In this document: piece by piece, positions 35,368 through 44,789 of the stretch | Layout: each line of letters opens with the position of its first letter | Numbering within the stretch: position 1 is the first letter of the stretch | Assembly: GCA_035935655.1 (NCBI GenBank) | Contig: DASYWW010000012.1 | Span: 79,618 to 143,617, forward strand | Origin: Candidatus Bathyarchaeia archaeon | GTDB lineage: Archaea; Thermoproteota; Bathyarchaeia; 40CM-2-53-6 | Direction of reading: 5' to 3' | Length of the DNA: 64,000 nucleotides | Program-made: the position numbers and the translations under genes | Notes under the pieces: generated by a model | Seen by the model: only the letters and a program-made list of their open reading frames with translations | Told to the model about the DNA's origin: nothing | Database searches by the model: none

Positions 35368-36117
35368 CTGAATGCCAAGGTAATTGCCATACTAGTAGGC
35401 GTAATCGCAGTAGGGGCAATCGCATTCTTCTCAACCGGATCACCTAGCACCCAACAAACCCCTACCTCCTCTTGCACTACCGAAAGCTCGAGTCTTCTGG
35501 CCGGAAGCTTCACAGCAAGCCAGAGCACGCCATATACCTACACGGTCACTGTCCGCAACTTACAAACTCAGACAGTGAGGCTCGTGTCTTACACACTTGG
35601 GACACAGTCGCCTACAATCGACCTAACAATCGCGGCAGAACAAAACGGAACGTTCACAACAGTCCAAGATCCTTACTCCGAAACCTGGATTCCAGTAAGG
35701 ACATCATGCGGAAACCAGATAATGACCACTAGTCTATACACAGAAAACATCGCCCCCACCTCTGTCGGATTCGAAGATTCCACGCACGTAGCCGTCGACC
35801 TTCAGAACAATGGCACCGGAACCGTCAAACTAACAGCTTACACGATCACGGACTCAAGCGGGAACGAATACTCCCTCGCAAACTGGAGCGGTCCGTCGAT
35901 AGCACCGAACGGCGCTGCGACATCAACATTCAGCATCGCCTCGAGTTGTTCACAATGCATTCTCCATGGCGTCGGATTCACCTTCACAAGCGGACAACAG
36001 TACACAATACAAGTCATGACAGGACTCGGCAACATCTTCAAGTTCACAGTAACCCTAGGTTCGGGTCACCACTACTCAATTGTCATTCAAATTGGATTCG
36101 GGAGCACAGCTCACTAG
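35368..36117 (+). CDS. Secreted or membrane-anchored beta-sandwich protein
   Basis: About 249 residues: an N-terminal hydrophobic anchor (KVIAILVGVIAVGAIAFFS) followed by Thr/Ser-rich extracellular sequence with two conserved Cys pairs (SSCTTESS, SCGNQ, SSCSQC). No ATG/GTG/TTG precedes the anchor in frame after TGA 35334; CTG 35368 or ACG 35362 are candidate starts. The last 80 residues (LANWSGPSIAPNG, GFTFTSGQQYTIQV, GNIFKFTV) match the protein at 50765, defining a small family. Function unknown. Confidence 0.65.
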   Translation: MNAKVIAILVGVIAVGAIAFFSTGSPSTQQTPTSSCTTESSSLLAGSFTASQSTPYTYTVTVRNLQTQTVRLVSYTLGTQSPTIDLTIAAEQNGTFTTVQDPYSETWIPVRTSCGNQIMTTSLYTENIAPTSVGFEDSTHVAVDLQNNGTGTVKLTAYTITDSSGNEYSLANWSGPSIAPNGAATSTFSIASSCSQCILHGVGFTFTSGQQYTIQVMTGLGNIFKFTVTLGSGHHYSIVIQIGFGSTAH

Positions 36118-36128
36118 GTCAGAACTAG

Positions 36129-37649
36129 CTACTTGTGCGCGAAGTAGACCGTCAGCGGCTCTTCTTTGGAGTCAATTCTTCCGAAGCCAAATCTGACCAT
36201 CTGAATGATACTTCCTACAACCTCGCCAAGCAGGTTCGTCTCGCCAAACCCGGTGGTTCTTGTAGCGTCTGGCATAACGACCTCGGTCGGGATGTGCTGT
36301 TCGTCCGGAACCCATTGTATCAGAGGCGCCTTGATCTCTCGAGCCTTAGCATACTCCTGGCTGTGAAAAATCGCCTTGACCAGGTCTGGTTTTGTCGAAT
36401 GTATCTCTACATTGAAGAGCTCCATAAGCCGTACGACCTTTGTCCTCCCGATCACCGGGAGATCCGATCCAGATAACCAGATGCGCGCAGTTCCCTGGTT
36501 AGGGACGACTTTCAACGTACGGTTTCCAAGATCGGGAAGTTCCGGGTGAAGAGGAAGATGAGCCTCGAACGCGTGTGGTAAGTGCTCCACGTCCATGGGA
36601 ACAGGATTCGGAATGAAATTGTACCTGTGAGCCAGCTTGTCTATTTCCTTGCGATTAGTCGCGTTGATATTGTCCCAGCTCAATGTCGCATCTACCGGAC
36701 TGGCGCCCATCTCATGGACGATCTTCTTTAGAGCCTCAGGAGAATATCCTCTTCTTCTTAGCGATGCGATGGTAGGGAGTCGAGGATCGTCGAAGCCCTC
36801 GACCAATCCTTCCTCCAGCTCTTTCACCATCTCTGACTTACTGAGCTTCACGTCTACCATCCTTAGCCGACCGTATTCGAGCGCTTCTGGGTATGACCAG
36901 CCCATGTGCTTGTAGAGGAACGTCTGTCGGACAGTGTTGGTCAAGTGCTCCTTTCCCCGAATAATATGGGTAACACCCATCAGATGATCGTCAACCGCGG
37001 CGGAGAAGTTGTAGAGCGGCCATACCCGATACTTCGACCCAAGTCTAGGATGAGGATATTTCTCAGGATCTATTATTCGGAAGGCCGGCCAATCTCGAAC
37101 CGCGGGATTCGGGTGAGTCGTCTCCGTCTTCACGCGAACGACAGCTTCTCCTTCCTTCAGTGCTCCATTGAGCATTTTGTGCCAAAGTTCAAGATTTTCA
37201 GCCGGACTTCTCGATCTATGTGGACAGGCCCTGCCTGATTCGATTATGGCCTTGAACTGGTCCTGTTCGCACGTGCAGACAAACGCGACTCCTTGTCCAA
37301 GCGCTTTCTCTGCGTACTCGTAGTAGATTGGGACCCTGTCACTCATGATGTATTCCTCGTCATATTGGCAGCCCAGCCACTTCACGTCCTTCTCGATCTG
37401 CCCGTAATACTCGAGAACGGATTTCTTCAGCCGAGGGTCCGTGTCTTCGAAGCGAAGGATGAATTTGCCCTTGTACATTCTAGCATAATCATGGGAGAGA
37501 AACACAGCGCGGAGAGATCCAATGTGGAGCACGAAGTCAGGGTTTGGAGCGAAACGGGTCACGATCTTGGAGTACTTCTCTGCATTCGGAAGAGGAGCCA
37601 GAGTCTTGGCATCGGCCGGTCGAGCGGTCGATCCTTTGTGAGATGACAT
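36129..37649 (-). CDS. gltX: Glutamyl-tRNA synthetase, archaeal type, short N-terminus
   Basis: Class I synthetase, 506 residues. The catalytic core starts almost at once: VTRFAPNPDFVLHIGSLRA, so the usual N-terminal domain of about 80-100 residues is missing, and a TGA directly precedes the ATG. The HIGH motif reads HIGS. VKLSKSEM is the KMSKS equivalent; CTCEQDQF and CPH are zinc-site-like. The C-terminal beta barrels are complete. It probably charges tRNA-Glu and, as in most archaea, tRNA-Gln. Confidence 0.92.
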   Translation of the reverse strand: MSSHKGSTARPADAKTLAPLPNAEKYSKIVTRFAPNPDFVLHIGSLRAVFLSHDYARMYKGKFILRFEDTDPRLKKSVLEYYGQIEKDVKWLGCQYDEEYIMSDRVPIYYEYAEKALGQGVAFVCTCEQDQFKAIIESGRACPHRSRSPAENLELWHKMLNGALKEGEAVVRVKTETTHPNPAVRDWPAFRIIDPEKYPHPRLGSKYRVWPLYNFSAAVDDHLMGVTHIIRGKEHLTNTVRQTFLYKHMGWSYPEALEYGRLRMVDVKLSKSEMVKELEEGLVEGFDDPRLPTIASLRRRGYSPEALKKIVHEMGASPVDATLSWDNINATNRKEIDKLAHRYNFIPNPVPMDVEHLPHAFEAHLPLHPELPDLGNRTLKVVPNQGTARIWLSGSDLPVIGRTKVVRLMELFNVEIHSTKPDLVKAIFHSQEYAKAREIKAPLIQWVPDEQHIPTEVVMPDATRTTGFGETNLLGEVVGSIIQMVRFGFGRIDSKEEPLTVYFAHK

Positions 37650-37688
37650 TCAGGTTTCTTGTTCTCGCGAACTCAGACTGATGTGTGG

Positions 37689-38669
37689 TTAGAAAAGGTG
37701 CTTGTCGATTATCTCCGCAGGCCCACCGGGGTCCGAGACCAAGAGATTGTCTGTGATCTTGCTGATGTTTCTTCGGACTGACTGGGCTGCGTCTCGTGTT
37801 GTATTGACAAAGACTGATGGGCCCGTATCGAGGGAGAACCAGACCGGAACGTCTTCTTCTGAACGGAGCCTTCGTACTTCTCTGATGATTTCGATCGAGA
37901 GTGGACTGAAAAGAACCAGTCCCCCCTTCCCCGTCATCGTAACTGCGTGCAAGTTGAGAGTATCCTCCTCGGCCAGCCGACCAATGGCTTCGGCGTCCTT
38001 TCGTGAGATAGCTCGTTTCATCCGTGGAAGAATGCTTCGAAGGTAAGCTAAGCGGGGTTTGAAGAAGGGAGACTTGACAACGTTGGCATGAGCTCTATCG
38101 GTCTTGATATCCGATTCTATCGGGACAATGATTGATCTCATTCTGATTGAACTGGCAGATGCAAGCACCTCCGCGTACGACCGACCGTTTCTGTTCGCGT
38201 ACCAGATGGAGAATGCTCCGGCCAAGCTCCGTGACGCAGAGCCAGCGCCAAGCCTAACGACTTCGGACAGCTCGGGGGTCTTGATGTCGAACTCCAGCGC
38301 GCGGGCGGTTGCAAGCCCTAGTGCCGCGAAGCCGGACGCCGAGAAGCCCAGTCCCTTGCCCTGGACATCTGGATTCCTGGATTCGATTCTTGCCTTCAGA
38401 TCATCTTGACGAGACAAGTGTCGAAGATGGTTGAGGACCGTCAATACTCTGTCCTGTTCCCTCCTAGAGGGCGACTTGCCATTAATCCTGATCCGATCTT
38501 CCCCGTAGTCTCGGTTGAACGACACTGTCGTAATCGTTGGAAGAGCTTTCATGCAGACGGATATGCTGTCGTGAAATGGCAGGCGCAGTTTCTCATTTCG
38601 GAGACCGTGGTATTTCACGAGCCCTTGAATCGCGTAGGCTCGAGCAGAAGCCTTCAATGCCTTATCCAA
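37689..38669 (-). CDS. Mevalonate (di)phosphate decarboxylase-family protein
   Basis: GHMP-fold protein of 326 residues. AYAIQGLVKYHGLRN, LPFHDSISV, and GKGLGFSASGFAALGLA (phosphate-binding loop) identify the decarboxylase family; LDTGPSVFV is the C-terminal motif. In archaea the substrate is mevalonate 5-phosphate or 5-diphosphate. Given an isopentenyl phosphate kinase in this window, the phosphomevalonate route is attractive, but this is inference. Overlaps egsA by eight bases. Confidence 0.85.
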   Translation of the reverse strand: MDKALKASARAYAIQGLVKYHGLRNEKLRLPFHDSISVCMKALPTITTVSFNRDYGEDRIRINGKSPSRREQDRVLTVLNHLRHLSRQDDLKARIESRNPDVQGKGLGFSASGFAALGLATARALEFDIKTPELSEVVRLGAGSASRSLAGAFSIWYANRNGRSYAEVLASASSIRMRSIIVPIESDIKTDRAHANVVKSPFFKPRLAYLRSILPRMKRAISRKDAEAIGRLAEEDTLNLHAVTMTGKGGLVLFSPLSIEIIREVRRLRSEEDVPVWFSLDTGPSVFVNTTRDAAQSVRRNISKITDNLLVSDPGGPAEIIDKHLF

Positions 38670-39735
38670 TTACGCCTGTCATTCGAGCGACTTTCGCCGC
38701 CGCAGCTTCAGCAACTCCCGTCTCGCCTAGGATCGTGTATCTTTCGGGACGCAGACTGTGAGCCATGGTCAGTGCCTTTACCACTTGTTCGGGAGAGACG
38801 TTAAGCTCCTCAGCGGTTGAGGGCGCGCCTATCTCTTTCAGGAAAGTTCGGATTGCTTCCCAGTTGGACCCTTGAAGGTAAGCGCAAAGTATTGCGCCAA
38901 CACCGGTTCTCTCTCCGTGTAAACTTGTGTCAGCGGCGACCAGGTCGAGGGCATGACTGAATAGGTGTTCTGACCCGCTGCAGGGTCGGGAGCTTCCTGC
39001 TATGCTCATTGCCACGCCGCAGCTTATGAGTGCCTCGACTACCGTTTTGACGCCTTCGATGTTTCGCTTGACTATGTCCTTCGGGTTCTTGGTGACGAGT
39101 TCAGCACTCATCAACGCGAGCTCAGCGGCATAGTCGCCGTAGTACTCGTTCTTCAGCTTGTGAGCGAGCTGCCAATCCTTGACAGCTGTGAACTTGGCAA
39201 CGATGTCAGCACAGCCTGCCGCCAACAGATTGTACGGCGAATCAGCAATTACATCGATATCGGTGAGGATAGCGACCGGTGCTTGAGCCCTCACAGAGTA
39301 AGGCCTGGCGCCGCCCTTGATCGAGGCATACGGGCTTGCGATCCCATCGTGACTCGCAGCTGTCGGGACGCTCATGAAAGGAACCTTCGATTTCGCCGAT
39401 GCGAGTTTTGCAAGATCGATATCCTTCCCTCCACCCACGCCGAGCGCTAGCGAGGCCTTAGCTTTCTTGATCGATTCTACAACATGGTTTGCGATTTGTT
39501 CTGTTGATTCTTTGACGATGATATGGTCGACCTTCATTCCTGCTTTAGCGACAGATTTCGCAACGGGCTCGCCTGCGAGAGGATAGGTTACGGGACCTGA
39601 AACTACGAGTGCTGTGCCGCTGAAACCGAGTCGGGTGCAAACCTCTCCAACTCGGCCGAGAACATTCTTGCCCACGATGACCTCTCGTGGAAGCTGCATG
39701 TAATGAAGGGACTCATCGACTTCCATTGTGCTCAC
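38662..39735 (-). CDS. egsA: sn-Glycerol-1-phosphate dehydrogenase
   Basis: Sets the archaeal lipid stereochemistry by reducing DHAP to G1P. ALGVGGGKDIDLAKLAS is the NAD(P) loop, FMSVPTAASHDGIASPYAS the substrate region; metal ligands include the Asp of AGCADIVAKF and the His of SEHLFSHALD. 357 residues; start GTG or ATG near 39735, overlapping DUF2070 by four bases. Confidence 0.94.
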   Translation of the reverse strand: MSTMEVDESLHYMQLPREVIVGKNVLGRVGEVCTRLGFSGTALVVSGPVTYPLAGEPVAKSVAKAGMKVDHIIVKESTEQIANHVVESIKKAKASLALGVGGGKDIDLAKLASAKSKVPFMSVPTAASHDGIASPYASIKGGARPYSVRAQAPVAILTDIDVIADSPYNLLAAGCADIVAKFTAVKDWQLAHKLKNEYYGDYAAELALMSAELVTKNPKDIVKRNIEGVKTVVEALISCGVAMSIAGSSRPCSGSEHLFSHALDLVAADTSLHGERTGVGAILCAYLQGSNWEAIRTFLKEIGAPSTAEELNVSPEQVVKALTMAHSLRPERYTILGETGVAEAAAAKVARMTGVIG

Positions 39736-41561
39736 GGGAAGAATAGAATAATCAGAGCTGCAACAAAGGTCAATGCTTCAAGCCTGAAGAACTGACGCCC
39801 AATTTGTCTTGCAATACGGCCGATGAAGCCTGTGATGGTCTGGAACGTTTCCGACCCGAGCACTCTCACTTCGATAGAGAAGTTGGAGAAGCCTGCTGTC
39901 GACTCGTCCATCGCCTCGATCGCACGCTGAACCGTTTCTCTCACCTTTTGAGTAAACAGCCCAATGTCTACATGAGCACCGACAGGGTAGTATCCGAGAG
40001 AAGATCTTACGAGCCCAGTCACGAGATGCGTGTCAGTAGTCATTACCTCACCGTCGGATACTCCAACCGTTTCGAGATCTTCCAGGATCCTTTCCCTAAC
40101 CCCAGTTTGCATGTTATTCCCGTCGATGGTTAGATAAGCGACAATCTGGTTCCCATTCCGCACGACGATGGAGGAGAGCCCGCCGGGACCAATCCCATCT
40201 TCAAGACCAAACTCTGCTAGAGGGTCTGATGCGGACCCCGTTTTGAAAGGTGATCTTCGGGCGAGAGCTAGCTGGTCCAGCACTTTGACTGACGCCTCAA
40301 TGAGCTTTCTCGCCTGTTCTGGGGTTATTGAGGTTTGATTTGTAAGACTGTTGTGCGCGTCCGCGATAATAGCCGTCAAACCACGCGCCTGGGCTTCCCG
40401 CTCAATCTCGACCGCGACCTCGGACGGCAGGTCCTCCATGTCGACAGGCGCGAGTGTCAACGTTAGAAAGGCGACATCTCCAAAGACTTGACCGGATGCC
40501 TTAGCTTCGTCTACATTGAATCTGACCATAGCGGTGGAGTCGAGGAATGGAGTTGCACCAGGATACGCCTCGATCGCTTTCTCTGCGACCCGCTGCACAT
40601 CTGCTTGGGATACGATGTTCAACTGATGATTTGAGACCCCATGTGGCACCTGGGCGATTCCCCCCTTGGATCCTTCAATAGACGCCTTTAGCCGAGAGGG
40701 GAGTCCTCCACTACCCATGTCACGATAAGGTCCCGGATGAAAATTAGACACCACAACACAACCAACATTCCCTTTCGGGCCTGAGAAGCCGAGAATCGAT
40801 CCCTCGATCGTTCCTTGTGTCCCTAACGCTCCAAGTCGCATTTCCAGAGGCTCAGGGTCCGAGTTTAACCAGTGTTGGAGGAATGCTCGGAAGAGCGTCA
40901 TTGGAGAATCCCGAACTTCCGGTGTGCCGGAGCGCTCAACATTTCGTATGATCCTTGACACTCCGCCGGCTGAAAGAATCATACCCACCGCAAAGGCAGT
41001 AACTCCACGAATGACCAGGCCAGGAGCATTTGAAAGACCAATGCTCGATCCAAAGAAGGAAATGGAACCGACCGCGAGGATCGGTGGAAGAGCGGAGGCC
41101 AAGATTTTCCTCCAAGACTGCAACGACGAGATCGAGGCTACTGTAAGAAACCGTATGGGTAAAGAGAATGCTAACACTATGAAGAATCCGTAAGCCCAGA
41201 GCGTCGGGTTAGAAACGAACATTCCGAAAATCGCAAAGAACGGCAGAGCCACTACGAGCAGGAACCAGGATAGAACTTCCATTCCCATGAGCCTCCGAAA
41301 GTTCAGAACCTTGTCTCCGCGAAGAATCGCTCCTGAGTTCAACGCCTCCCCGAGAAGACTCGGGCTCACGACCCCACTCAATGGAAAGAGCAATGTCGCT
41401 TGGAGACTTGTTCCCCCCAAGGGAAGGGCAAGAACCGATGCGAGAATTGCAATGGTTAGCAAGACGGAAATGACCTGCAGCGTTGATGGAAAACCTACCC
41501 TTCGAATGAAATTGAATGCTCCAACCGTACCACCTACGCTAGTGGTAGTCTTTTGGGTCAC
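39732..41561 (-). CDS. DUF2070 membrane protein
   Basis: A 609-residue archaeal DUF2070 protein: about seven N-terminal membrane helices, then a soluble domain with CVVVSNFHPGPYRDMGSGGLPSRL-type His/Asp residues, TAIIADAHNSLTN and VMTTDTHLVTGL. The His/Asp pattern suggests a metal-dependent activity, but the family is uncharacterised. Its location between G1P dehydrogenase and GGGP synthase points to membrane-lipid or surface biology. GTG start. Confidence 0.8.
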   Translation of the reverse strand: MTQKTTTSVGGTVGAFNFIRRVGFPSTLQVISVLLTIAILASVLALPLGGTSLQATLLFPLSGVVSPSLLGEALNSGAILRGDKVLNFRRLMGMEVLSWFLLVVALPFFAIFGMFVSNPTLWAYGFFIVLAFSLPIRFLTVASISSLQSWRKILASALPPILAVGSISFFGSSIGLSNAPGLVIRGVTAFAVGMILSAGGVSRIIRNVERSGTPEVRDSPMTLFRAFLQHWLNSDPEPLEMRLGALGTQGTIEGSILGFSGPKGNVGCVVVSNFHPGPYRDMGSGGLPSRLKASIEGSKGGIAQVPHGVSNHQLNIVSQADVQRVAEKAIEAYPGATPFLDSTAMVRFNVDEAKASGQVFGDVAFLTLTLAPVDMEDLPSEVAVEIEREAQARGLTAIIADAHNSLTNQTSITPEQARKLIEASVKVLDQLALARRSPFKTGSASDPLAEFGLEDGIGPGGLSSIVVRNGNQIVAYLTIDGNNMQTGVRERILEDLETVGVSDGEVMTTDTHLVTGLVRSSLGYYPVGAHVDIGLFTQKVRETVQRAIEAMDESTAGFSNFSIEVRVLGSETFQTITGFIGRIARQIGRQFFRLEALTFVAALIILFFP

Positions 41562-41571
41562 GAGGGACTCA

Positions 41572-42312
41572 CTAGGCGCGTCTCATGGCGGACACAATAT
41601 TCTTGACCGGGCCAGGTCCCTGTTGCTCCAGGAGGGTTCCCGTGACTATTGCTGAGGCTCCCGCCCTTGCTAACGCACGAGCTTGGTCTGGGGTTCGGAT
41701 ACCTCCTCCAACTATTACCGGGATATTCAGGTCGGAGGAGACCTTACGGACCATATTCGCCTCCACCGGGTGTTCTGCTCCGCTCCCTGCTTCGAGATAG
41801 ACAAAACGCATCCCGAGGTACTGGGCAGCCAGAGCATAGGCAGCTGCCAATTCCGGCCTAGAATACGGGATTCTGTCAGCTCTTCCAACGGCGCTCACGG
41901 CGGTCGTTGAATCTCCCACCACCAAGTATCCCAAAGGAATCGGTTCAAGCTTGAACCGCTTGACCGAGGGAGCACCTTTCGTTTGAGCTCGAATAAGGTA
42001 TCGAGGCGTAGCAGAATTGAGCAAAGACATGAAGAATATCGCATCAGCAAAGCGACTCACCCCAGAAGGACCGTTCGGAAAAAGAATGACCGGTAGATCC
42101 GTTAGCTCCTTGATCTTTTTCACAGTCTCGTCGAGTTGATCAACGGATCTGACGGTGGATCCTCCGACCATTATCGCTGCGGTTCCCCAGGCCTGAAGAT
42201 CTTCCAATGACTTTGAAAGACGTCCCGTGAACTTTTCCGGATCGATGAGCGATAGGTGAATGCAGCCCTGTTCTTTGATCGCAGAGAGTAGAGAGGACTC
42301 TACTGGCCCCAG
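41572..42312 (-). CDS. Geranylgeranylglyceryl phosphate synthase (non-canonical start)
   Basis: Forms the first ether bond of archaeal lipids. IHLSLIDPEKFTG is the N-terminal G1P-binding strand, VILFPNGPSGVSRFADA, YLEAGSGAEHPV and VGGGIRTPDQA the later phosphate-binding loops of the TIM barrel. The TTG at 42207 would remove LIDPEK, so the start must lie upstream, after the GGR TAG at 42327. Only ACG 42321 and CTG 42312 are sensible; CTG has GGAG nine bases upstream and gives 246 residues, the normal length. Confidence 0.9.
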   Translation of the reverse strand: MGPVESSLLSAIKEQGCIHLSLIDPEKFTGRLSKSLEDLQAWGTAAIMVGGSTVRSVDQLDETVKKIKELTDLPVILFPNGPSGVSRFADAIFFMSLLNSATPRYLIRAQTKGAPSVKRFKLEPIPLGYLVVGDSTTAVSAVGRADRIPYSRPELAAAYALAAQYLGMRFVYLEAGSGAEHPVEANMVRKVSSDLNIPVIVGGGIRTPDQARALARAGASAIVTGTLLEQQGPGPVKNIVSAMRRA

Positions 42313-42324
42313 TTGTCCCGTCTC

Positions 42325-43488
42325 CTACCCGGTCAGTAGTTGATACGCAACTTTCATTGCAAGAAGCGGGTGACGCGCCATCAATCCTACTGCTTTCGTA
42401 GGGCTGAAACCGTTCGCCATCTCAACCAGATCTTGTCCTTCCAATAGTCCCGTTATGATATTTAGTTCATTATCTGAGAATCTCTCGAATGAGTCGAGCG
42501 CCTTGAGGCTGTTGGAGATGCGTTCGCCCCACAGTTTGTCGAATCTTTCCCTGTAGCGTTGCAGATATTGTGCTGACACGTTTCCCTTAAGAGCAGAAGT
42601 CGCTGCCTCTTCGCCCGCAATCTTTCCAGCTACCAGACCAGTGTGGATGCCCGCTCCCGTCAGGGGTATGACTTGGCTTGCAGCGTCGCCGCAGAGCATC
42701 ATGTTGTCGCCGACGTAACTCTCGACTTCTCCTCCGACTGGGACAGGGGCGGCAAGGGTCCGCTCAATCTTGGCAGACGCAAAGGCTCGCGGGTGTTTCT
42801 CGATGAACTTGTCCAGAAGCAATTTCGCTCCAGCTCCCTTCACGCCGATTCCGACATTTGCCTCGCCATGTCCCTTTGGAAACACCCAGATGTACCCAGC
42901 CGGCGCCTTCTCATGCCCAACGTAAATCTCGAGCTTTGACTCGTCCTTCACCACACAGTCAATCATCGAGTATTGAAGAGCGGTAATTGCCTGGTAGTTC
43001 CTTCTCGGGAAAAACCGTCTTGCAAGAATCGACCCAGTACCGTCGCATCCTATCACAATCTTCGCTCTGACCGAGTCGGACTGACCGTCTTTCTTGGTCT
43101 GAATCTCGACCATGCCGTCCTTTCGCTCGACATTCTCCACTGTCGTCTCGAATCTGGCTTCAGCGCCCGTTTTCTCGGCCCGGTCCGCAAGGACCCCAAG
43201 AAAAGCAGGCTTGTCGAGAATGTAGCCTTCCCCTCCCACATTGACTTTCTTTTCCTCGTCGGGGGCATACAGGACCGCGCCGGATATGTAGTTGGAAACA
43301 AACTCGCTCGAAGGCTTCAGTTCTGCGTCGACAAGAGCATCGGCGAGCACTCCTTCGGCGCAGACTTTCTTGCCGGGAGAACCTTCTCGCTCAATGAATA
43401 CTGTTCGCGCGTGAGACTCAGCTGCTTTCCACGCGGCCATCACTCCTGCAGGACCGGCTCCGATAATGGCTACATCATAGGTTTCCAA
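42325..43488 (-). CDS. Geranylgeranyl reductase (digeranylgeranylglycerophospholipid reductase)
   Basis: FAD enzyme saturating the isoprenoid chains. AIIGAGPAGVMAAWKAAE is the FAD Rossmann loop, VCAEGV the conserved Cys region, IGCDGTGSILAR and GDAASQVIPLTGAGIHTGL the second and third FAD motifs. 387 residues, ATG start. First catalytic gene of the minus-strand lipid cluster. Confidence 0.9.
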   Translation of the reverse strand: METYDVAIIGAGPAGVMAAWKAAESHARTVFIEREGSPGKKVCAEGVLADALVDAELKPSSEFVSNYISGAVLYAPDEEKKVNVGGEGYILDKPAFLGVLADRAEKTGAEARFETTVENVERKDGMVEIQTKKDGQSDSVRAKIVIGCDGTGSILARRFFPRRNYQAITALQYSMIDCVVKDESKLEIYVGHEKAPAGYIWVFPKGHGEANVGIGVKGAGAKLLLDKFIEKHPRAFASAKIERTLAAPVPVGGEVESYVGDNMMLCGDAASQVIPLTGAGIHTGLVAGKIAGEEAATSALKGNVSAQYLQRYRERFDKLWGERISNSLKALDSFERFSDNELNIITGLLEGQDLVEMANGFSPTKAVGLMARHPLLAMKVAYQLLTG

Positions 43489-43514
43489 AGGCCAAATTTT
43501 CCTAGAACAATGAG

Positions 43515-44213
43515 TCAGGTCTTGTCTATGGTTGGGTCTATCGGCTGCTGGGCAGCAAGGCCAGCCTCGATTTCTATACGTTTCCTTGATGGACTAGCCA
43601 AAGGCGTCTTCACATCCATCTCGACATGCTTCGCCGTCTGATTTCGCCTTTCCGTCTCCACATCCACCCGGTGAAGGAACCACAGCGAGTACATAGACAG
43701 CCCGAAAGCCGTCGTGACGATCTTTGTCGCGAAAACCAGGTTGAGTGGACTCTTGAGGTCGAAAATGCTTGCCAACTGGTCAGGATTGCAGGGGCGCGAT
43801 GGGCAAATAGTGAGCACTTCCAGAGCGAGCCAGACCATGAAGTTGTAGAAAATCTCGTAGAATGAGGCGAACGCAACTAGCGCGGTTACGAGGAACAGCA
43901 TGTTTCGGGCCCTCGCGGAAAGCTTGAGAAAATGTTCCTTGTTCGATTCGAGGCCTGCAGCCCAATATACGAAACTGAAGTAGGCAAACCAAGTTATCGG
44001 TTTGGCATATAATGGAAAAATCGCGGGGTCGGGCCACTCAGCACTGACGAACTGTATCCCAATTACGGGATTCGTTGTGGCCTGCAGCCCGTAGTAGACG
44101 ATGAAAGCCATAGCGGTAAGGCCGGATGACCATGATATGATCGACCAGGGTCGTCTTTCGATGAAGGATCGAATCTCAGCAAGACTAAGGCCGCTGGGCT
44201 TCCCTTCGGTCAT
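43515..44213 (-). CDS. Four-helix membrane protein, unknown
   Basis: A 232-residue protein with about four membrane helices (SIISWSSGLTAMAFIVYYGL, WFAYFSFVYWAAGL, MLFLVTALVAFASFYEIF, VTTAFGLSMYSLWFL) and a charged C-terminal tail of 50 residues. CPSRPCNPDQ lies in an external loop. Not recognised; positioned 26 bp upstream of geranylgeranyl reductase, so it may belong to the lipid unit. Confidence 0.6.
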   Translation of the reverse strand: MTEGKPSGLSLAEIRSFIERRPWSIISWSSGLTAMAFIVYYGLQATTNPVIGIQFVSAEWPDPAIFPLYAKPITWFAYFSFVYWAAGLESNKEHFLKLSARARNMLFLVTALVAFASFYEIFYNFMVWLALEVLTICPSRPCNPDQLASIFDLKSPLNLVFATKIVTTAFGLSMYSLWFLHRVDVETERRNQTAKHVEMDVKTPLASPSRKRIEIEAGLAAQQPIDPTIDKT

Positions 44214-44322
44214 AGGAAACTGGTTCCCAATGGAGAGACTGGAGCCTTATGGCTTTCGTAGATTCAAGAAATGGGGGATTTGGGAGAAAGCGTGTCTCTC
44301 CCCTAATCCTATTTGGGCGTCC

Positions 44323-44562
44323 TTATTGGACGACTTCGCCTGAAGCAAAGCGGTTCGAAACCCGTGTGATCTTTATCTTGATGTGATCTCCGGGTTTGGT
44401 GTTTGGTACGAAGACAACAAGACCTTCGACGCGTGCGATTCCTTCACCGCGGCGACTGATCTCCTTGATGTCGACATCGTATTCTTTGCCTTCTTCAACC
44501 GGTTTAGGTCCGAATCTGTTCGCACCGCCACCACCGCCATAGCCTCTCCTCTCATAACCCAT
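44323..44562 (-). CDS. TRAM-domain RNA-binding protein
   Basis: A 79-residue protein: a Gly/Arg-rich head (YERRGYGGGGGANRFGP) and a single TRAM domain (VEEGKEYDVDIKEISRRGEG, VFVPNTKPGDHIKIKI). Stand-alone archaeal TRAM proteins act as RNA chaperones resembling cold-shock proteins. I choose ATG 44562 because GGAGGTG lies nine bases before it; the GTG at 44574 is part of that Shine-Dalgarno. Confidence 0.85.
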   Translation of the reverse strand: MGYERRGYGGGGGANRFGPKPVEEGKEYDVDIKEISRRGEGIARVEGLVVFVPNTKPGDHIKIKITRVSNRFASGEVVQ

Positions 44563-44789
44563 AGCATCTTCCACCTCCGTTCATCGTTTCTTCCGTTCGT
44601 TCGGTTGCTACGGGAGAAAGCAGCAGTCGTCGTTTCGTAACGGCCGCCGGACGATCTCCGGCCAGTCAACCTGACAACAAGAAAAGCGGACACTTGAGAA
44701 TATAAACATGCTTTCGTTGATGGGCGAGAGGAAACGTAATTCCCTCCTAAAACCTAGTTTGAAAAGCACCTTTCACAATCCGGCTCGCC

